Assembly (NCBI RefSeq): GCF_052065415.1
Contig: NZ_JBQHUB010000013.1
Coordinates: forward strand, 7,705-71,704
From: Pseudoflavonifractor_A sp022772585
Lineage (GTDB): Bacteria > Bacillota > Clostridia > Oscillospirales > Oscillospiraceae
DNA length: 64,000 bases
Direction: 5' to 3'
The notes under the pieces are model-generated. The model saw only the letters and a program-made list of their open reading frames with translations, was not told the origin of the DNA and ran no database searches. This document shows positions 60,848 through 64,000 of the stretch, piece by piece. The position numbers were made by a program, and so were the translations under genes. Positions within the stretch are counted from its first letter, which is position 1. The number at the start of each line of letters is the position of its first letter.

Positions 60848-60970
60848 ATACCATACAAACCATCGAAACAGATCGTGGAGGTCCCGGTCCGGTCATGGAC
60901 ACGGTGATCTGCCCGCTCAGGGGAGGCTATGGTTTGCAGACCGGCCTCCCGCCTATACGGAGGTGTCATT
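60848..60970 (+). promoter_or_regulatory. Structured leader of the penicillin-binding protein gene, possible translational switch
   Basis: CAAACCAT (60856-60863) can pair with ATGGTTTG (60929-60936), enclosing a CAGATC/GATCTG hairpin (60869-60911) and a small CCC/GGG hairpin. Alternatively GGGAGGC (60921-60927) plus GGTT pairs with GACC plus GCCTCCC (60944-60950). If the latter is disrupted, CCTCC (60945-60949) can pair with the ribosome binding site GGAGG (60959-60963). These stems are mutually exclusive. No known riboswitch class was recognised. Confidence 0.45.
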
Positions 60971-63628
60971 TTGGCAACAACAAATAAAAACGGAGCGCGC
61001 GGCGGAGGCGCGGGACGTGCAGCCGCCGGGTTTTTCAAAGTCCTGGGGACTCTGCTGCTCATCGGTGTGGTGACCGCGGCTTTCCTGGCCTGCTTCGGGG
61101 CGGTCTACATCAAGGAAGTGATCCTGCCTGACGCCCATGTGGAGGCGCAGGCCTATTCCACCGCGCTGGCCAGCACGATCTATTACACGGACAGGACCAC
61201 CGGCGAGGCGGTGGAGCTCCAGTCTCTTTACGGCGCTGAGAACCGGGTGTGGATCCCCTACAGTGAGATCCCCAAAAACCTGATTAACGCCACGGTAGCT
61301 ATCGAGGACAAGCGTTTCTGGGACCACCAGGGCGTGGACTGGATCCGTACCGGCAAAGCTGTTCTGAGCATGATGACCGGCGACGATATCCAGGGCGGCT
61401 CCACCCTGACCCAGCAGCTTTTGAAGAACATGACCCAGTACAAGGACGTGACGGTGAAGCGGAAGATCGTGGAGATCTTCCGGGCACTGGATTTTGAGAA
61501 GAACCACACCAAGGAAGAGATCCTGGAGCTCTATCTCAACTATATCTACCTGGGTCAGAAATGCTACGGCGTGTCCACCGCAGCGGAGAATTACTTCGGC
61601 AAGGACGTACGTGACCTGACCCTGGCCGAATGCGCCAGCCTGATCAGTATCACCAACAATCCATCTATTTACAATCCCTACATTGCCAAGGCGGAAAACC
61701 CAAACTGGGGCCGGGACAACAACGCCAAGCGGGCGCTGAACGTGCTCTATGCCATGAAAGACCAGGGAAAGATCACCCAGGGCGAGTATGACGAGGCCTG
61801 CAGCCAGATCAAAGCGGGACTGAACTTCACCAAGGGCGAGGATCAGTCCGGCACCGGAGATACCAATATCCTGAGCTGGTACTCCGAGCAGGTGGTGCGG
61901 GACGTCATCAGCGACCTGGTGGAGGAAAAGGGCTACTCCAATGAGGTGGCCAGCAACATGGTGTACAGCGGTGGTCTGAAGATCTACGCCTGCGTGGATC
62001 CCGGCGTGCAGGCGGTGGTGGATGAGGTCTATCTCAACCGGGACAACCTGCCTCAGACCTCCTCCACCGGCGAACAGCTGCAGTCGGCCATTGTGGTGCT
62101 GGATCACGACGGCAATGTGGTGGCCATGGCGGGCGCCATGGGGGAAAAGACAGCCAACAAGGTGCTGAATATGGCTACCATGACTACCCGGCAGCCCGGT
62201 TCCTCCATCAAGCCCCTGGCCGCCTATGCCCCGGCCATCGACATGGGGCTCATCACCCCCAATTCGGTCTTTGACGACACGCCGGTGATGGCCCTCAACG
62301 GCAGCGCCTGGCCCTCCAATTCCTATGCCTACTACTGGGGACGGGAGACTGTGTCCAAGGCGGTGGAGCAGTCGTCCAACACGGTGGCCGCCCGGGTGGT
62401 ACAGCTGCTGGGCGTGGAGAAATCCTATGAATTTCTGGAGGAGAATTTCGGCATCAGCACCCTGGCCGGCGGGGATGACAAGGGTCTGTCCCAGCTGGCG
62501 CTGGGCGGCCTGCACAAGGGCGTCCGTGTCATCGATATGGCGGCGGCCTACTCGGCCTTCCCCCGCAACGGCGTGTATGTGGAGCCCCGGACCTACACCA
62601 AGGTCACCCGGGAGGAGGACGGCGAGGAGATCGTGATCCTGGACAACACCCAGGGAGAGCCCCGCTCCGCCGTCAAGGCCACCACTGCCTGGTATATCAA
62701 CGATATGCTCAAGGATGTCATCAACAGCCCCAACGGCGTGGGCACCGGCCACGAGGCATACTTCGACGGCGCGGTGATCGCCGGCAAGACCGGTTCCACC
62801 AACGATTATAAAGACCGCTGGTTCGTGGGCTATTCCCAGTACTACACCGCCGCTGTGTGGACTGGCTATGCCGACCATCCCGAGCGGGTGGGTCCAGGCT
62901 CCAAGAACCCGGCGGCCCAGATGTGGAAGAAGGTCATGGAGCCCATCCACCAGGGGCTGGAAAAGAGGGACTTTGATCAGCCGGAGGAACTGCTCACCGT
63001 TCAGATCTGTCTGGACAGCGGCAAGCGGGCCAGCCCGGCCTGCATGCTGGACCCCAGAGGGAACCGGGTCCAGTCGGTGTACTTCTTCAAGGGAGATGCC
63101 CCCGCCGACTTCTGTGACCTGCATGAGACCCGGGAGGTCTGTACTGCGGCGGCAGCCGCCGGCGGCACGGAGGATGGGGGATCGGCCCAGAGCGGCAGCA
63201 CCTACTATCTGGCCACCGAGTTCTGCCCCCGGGAAGGGAATGCGGCCGGTGTGGAGCCTACGGTGAAAGAGATCGCCCTGCTCAACCTCCAGCGGGAGCG
63301 GGTCAACGGCGCCCGGGTGGCCCGGGACGAGAACTACCTGTGGGAGAATGTGGAGGCCGCCGGTCCCTGCACGGTGCACACCGAGGAGCTCAAGCCCCCG
63401 GCGGAGTACGATCCCTCTATCTTCGATCCCGATGACCCCAGCACTTATCCGCCTGAGGGCCAGGAGGGGTATGAGAATTTTGATCCGCTGGACCCCCAGA
63501 CCTGGCCCATCCCGCCGGTGCAGCCCACACCCGAGCCGGAGGGACCGGAGGACCCAGGTACCGTCCAGCCTACCCCCACGCCGTCTGAGCCTGAGCCAGG
63601 CGGCGAGGTGGCGCCTCCCGCCATATAG
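60971..63628 (+). CDS. Class A penicillin-binding protein (PBP1A family)
   Basis: 885 residues from a TTG at 60971, placed seven bases after GGAGG; an upstream GTG-type reading crosses the leader. A cytoplasmic basic start and one helix (about 22-45) precede the GT51 transglycosylase (EDKRFWDHQGVDW, GGSTLTQQLLKN) and the transpeptidase with SSIK (PGSSIKPL), SSN (EQSSNT) and KTG (AGKTGST). The C-terminal 80 residues are a Pro/Glu/Asp-rich tail, probably unstructured and in the wall. It polymerises and crosslinks peptidoglycan. Confidence 0.95.
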   Translation: MATTNKNGARGGGAGRAAAGFFKVLGTLLLIGVVTAAFLACFGAVYIKEVILPDAHVEAQAYSTALASTIYYTDRTTGEAVELQSLYGAENRVWIPYSEIPKNLINATVAIEDKRFWDHQGVDWIRTGKAVLSMMTGDDIQGGSTLTQQLLKNMTQYKDVTVKRKIVEIFRALDFEKNHTKEEILELYLNYIYLGQKCYGVSTAAENYFGKDVRDLTLAECASLISITNNPSIYNPYIAKAENPNWGRDNNAKRALNVLYAMKDQGKITQGEYDEACSQIKAGLNFTKGEDQSGTGDTNILSWYSEQVVRDVISDLVEEKGYSNEVASNMVYSGGLKIYACVDPGVQAVVDEVYLNRDNLPQTSSTGEQLQSAIVVLDHDGNVVAMAGAMGEKTANKVLNMATMTTRQPGSSIKPLAAYAPAIDMGLITPNSVFDDTPVMALNGSAWPSNSYAYYWGRETVSKAVEQSSNTVAARVVQLLGVEKSYEFLEENFGISTLAGGDDKGLSQLALGGLHKGVRVIDMAAAYSAFPRNGVYVEPRTYTKVTREEDGEEIVILDNTQGEPRSAVKATTAWYINDMLKDVINSPNGVGTGHEAYFDGAVIAGKTGSTNDYKDRWFVGYSQYYTAAVWTGYADHPERVGPGSKNPAAQMWKKVMEPIHQGLEKRDFDQPEELLTVQICLDSGKRASPACMLDPRGNRVQSVYFFKGDAPADFCDLHETREVCTAAAAAGGTEDGGSAQSGSTYYLATEFCPREGNAAGVEPTVKEIALLNLQRERVNGARVARDENYLWENVEAAGPCTVHTEELKPPAEYDPSIFDPDDPSTYPPEGQEGYENFDPLDPQTWPIPPVQPTPEPEGPEDPGTVQPTPTPSEPEPGGEVAPPAI

Positions 63629-63636
63629 AACACAAA

Positions 63637-63681
63637 CAGGCTCCCGGAGCATATGGCGCTCCGGGAGCCTGCTGCTGTTTT
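63637..63681 (+). terminator. Terminator after the penicillin-binding protein gene
   Basis: CAGGCTCCCGGAGC and its exact complement (14 pairs); the T-run CTGCTGTTTT is delayed. Confidence 0.75.
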
Positions 63682-63693
63682 GAACGGAATTCA

Positions 63694-63829
63694 TGCTGAA
63701 ACCTGTTAAAAAGCTTTTATAGCGCGAAGCGCGTCAGGTTTTTATGAGACGCCGTGACGCAGGCATGTGCGGCGCCAGCGTGCGCAGTACGGGGGATTTC
63801 AAACAAAGCATTTTATTTGAAATCAGTAT
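63694..63829. repeat. Hairpin-chain element B
   Basis: About 136 bases homologous to element A. Ends read ATGCTGA and TCAGTAT. The block TTTTATAGCGCG through TATGAGACGC (63716-63752) differs from element A at one position. AACCTG/CAGGTT, GCGC/GCGC and GATTTCAAA-type/TTTGAAATC stems are retained, while the middle 30 bases differ. Its right end overlaps the stop codon of the hydroxyacid dehydrogenase gene. Confidence 0.83.
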
Positions 63830-64000
63830 CAGGGGTTGACCACATGGATGGGGTTGCCCCGGAGAAAGGCGTCAAGGTTTTCCGCCGTCTGCCGCAGGAG
63901 CCGCGTCCGGGCCTCCCGGGCGGCCCCGGCCCGGTGGGGGGTGGGGGGTGAGTTGGGGGGGCCCGGGAGCGGTTCGCCGGCGCGGGGCGGCTCCCTTTAC
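63829..64000 (-). CDS. C-terminal end of a D-2-hydroxyacid dehydrogenase (partial, possibly broken)
   Basis: Minus-strand frame ending at the TGA 63831-63829. It reads REPPRAGEPLPG, then TPHRAGAAREAR with the likely catalytic His, and NLDAFLRGNPIHVVNP, the standard tail of NAD-dependent 2-hydroxyacid dehydrogenases. The segment between is unusually short and sits in C-runs (63935-63965), and an in-frame TAA occurs at 63999-63997, right before REPP. Either the gene is frameshifted or the sequence near the edge is unreliable. Confidence 0.5.

Noticed and set aside
60953..63694. 913-codon minus-strand frame opposite the penicillin-binding protein gene
   Set aside because: Antisense shadow with repetitive His/Gly/Leu composition and no motif.

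Overview
This window is chromosomal DNA of a GC-rich, spore-forming Firmicute, most probably an Oscillospiraceae member of the Flavonifractor / Lawsonibacter / Pseudoflavonifractor type. The genus is inferred from composition and gene repertoire; no search was run. Evidence for a Gram-positive endospore former: spoIIGA-sigE and sigG, two T-box leaders, the murB-rapZ-yvcK-whiA cluster, DUF1292, DUF4364, DUF3048 and DUF1385 proteins, and an infC-rpmI-rplT operon with a leader terminator. Almost every gene is housekeeping. No prophage, CRISPR array, intact insertion sequence or recognisable defence island was found.

Layout. 1-3.5 kb: a truncated FG-GAP-like protein and an OmpR-type two-component system. 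3.6-10.1 kb: DUF1385 protein, prmC, recA-recX, rimO, pgsA and a YczE-like membrane protein. 10.2-13.3 kb: a cysteine T-box driving cysE-cysS, then an alpha/beta hydrolase. 13.3-17.4 kb: a DUF4230 protein and a metal-responsive operon on the minus strand (ArsR repressor, separate HMA protein, P-type ATPase) with a clear palindromic operator, divergent from a Nim-type flavoprotein. 17.4-19.7 kb: tRNA-Ala with a partial tRNA copy behind it, a DUF3048 lipoprotein, a DUF4364 protein. 19.7-24.8 kb: polA, a small membrane protein, rimI, a second GNAT, tsaD. 25-28.7 kb (minus): recQ and infC-rpmI-rplT. 28.8-33.7 kb: surface 5'-nucleotidase, WYL regulator, stand-alone HIRAN protein, tRNA-Gly with duplicated terminators, sigG. 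33.7-36.7 kb: asparagine T-box plus asnB, and a 21-cysteine protein. 37.1-46 kb: murB, rapZ, yvcK, whiA, dnaE, cls. 46-53.9 kb: nth, glyA, a DUF2500 protein, a zinc ABC importer, a patatin-like protein, citrate synthase. 53.9-60 kb: spoIIGA-sigE, TraX-like protein, cytidylate kinase-like protein, split transketolase, HAD phosphatase. 60-64 kb: a structured RNA that is probably 6S RNA, a DUF1292 protein, a class A penicillin-binding protein behind a structured leader, and the C-terminal end of a hydroxyacid dehydrogenase.

The most unusual material is non-coding. Three intergenic elements (30.73-30.88, 36.83-37.07 and 63.69-63.83 kb) are back-to-back chains of perfect hairpins bounded by a shared terminal motif of form RTRCTRA. 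Two are homologous inside, and at two gene borders the element end supplies the neighbour's stop codon. The 125-nt leader of the penicillin-binding protein gene can form mutually exclusive stems that either hide or free its ribosome binding site. Duplications beside both tRNA genes, three in-line DnaA-box-like 9-mers at 25.03 kb and an AUC start for infC also deserve attention.
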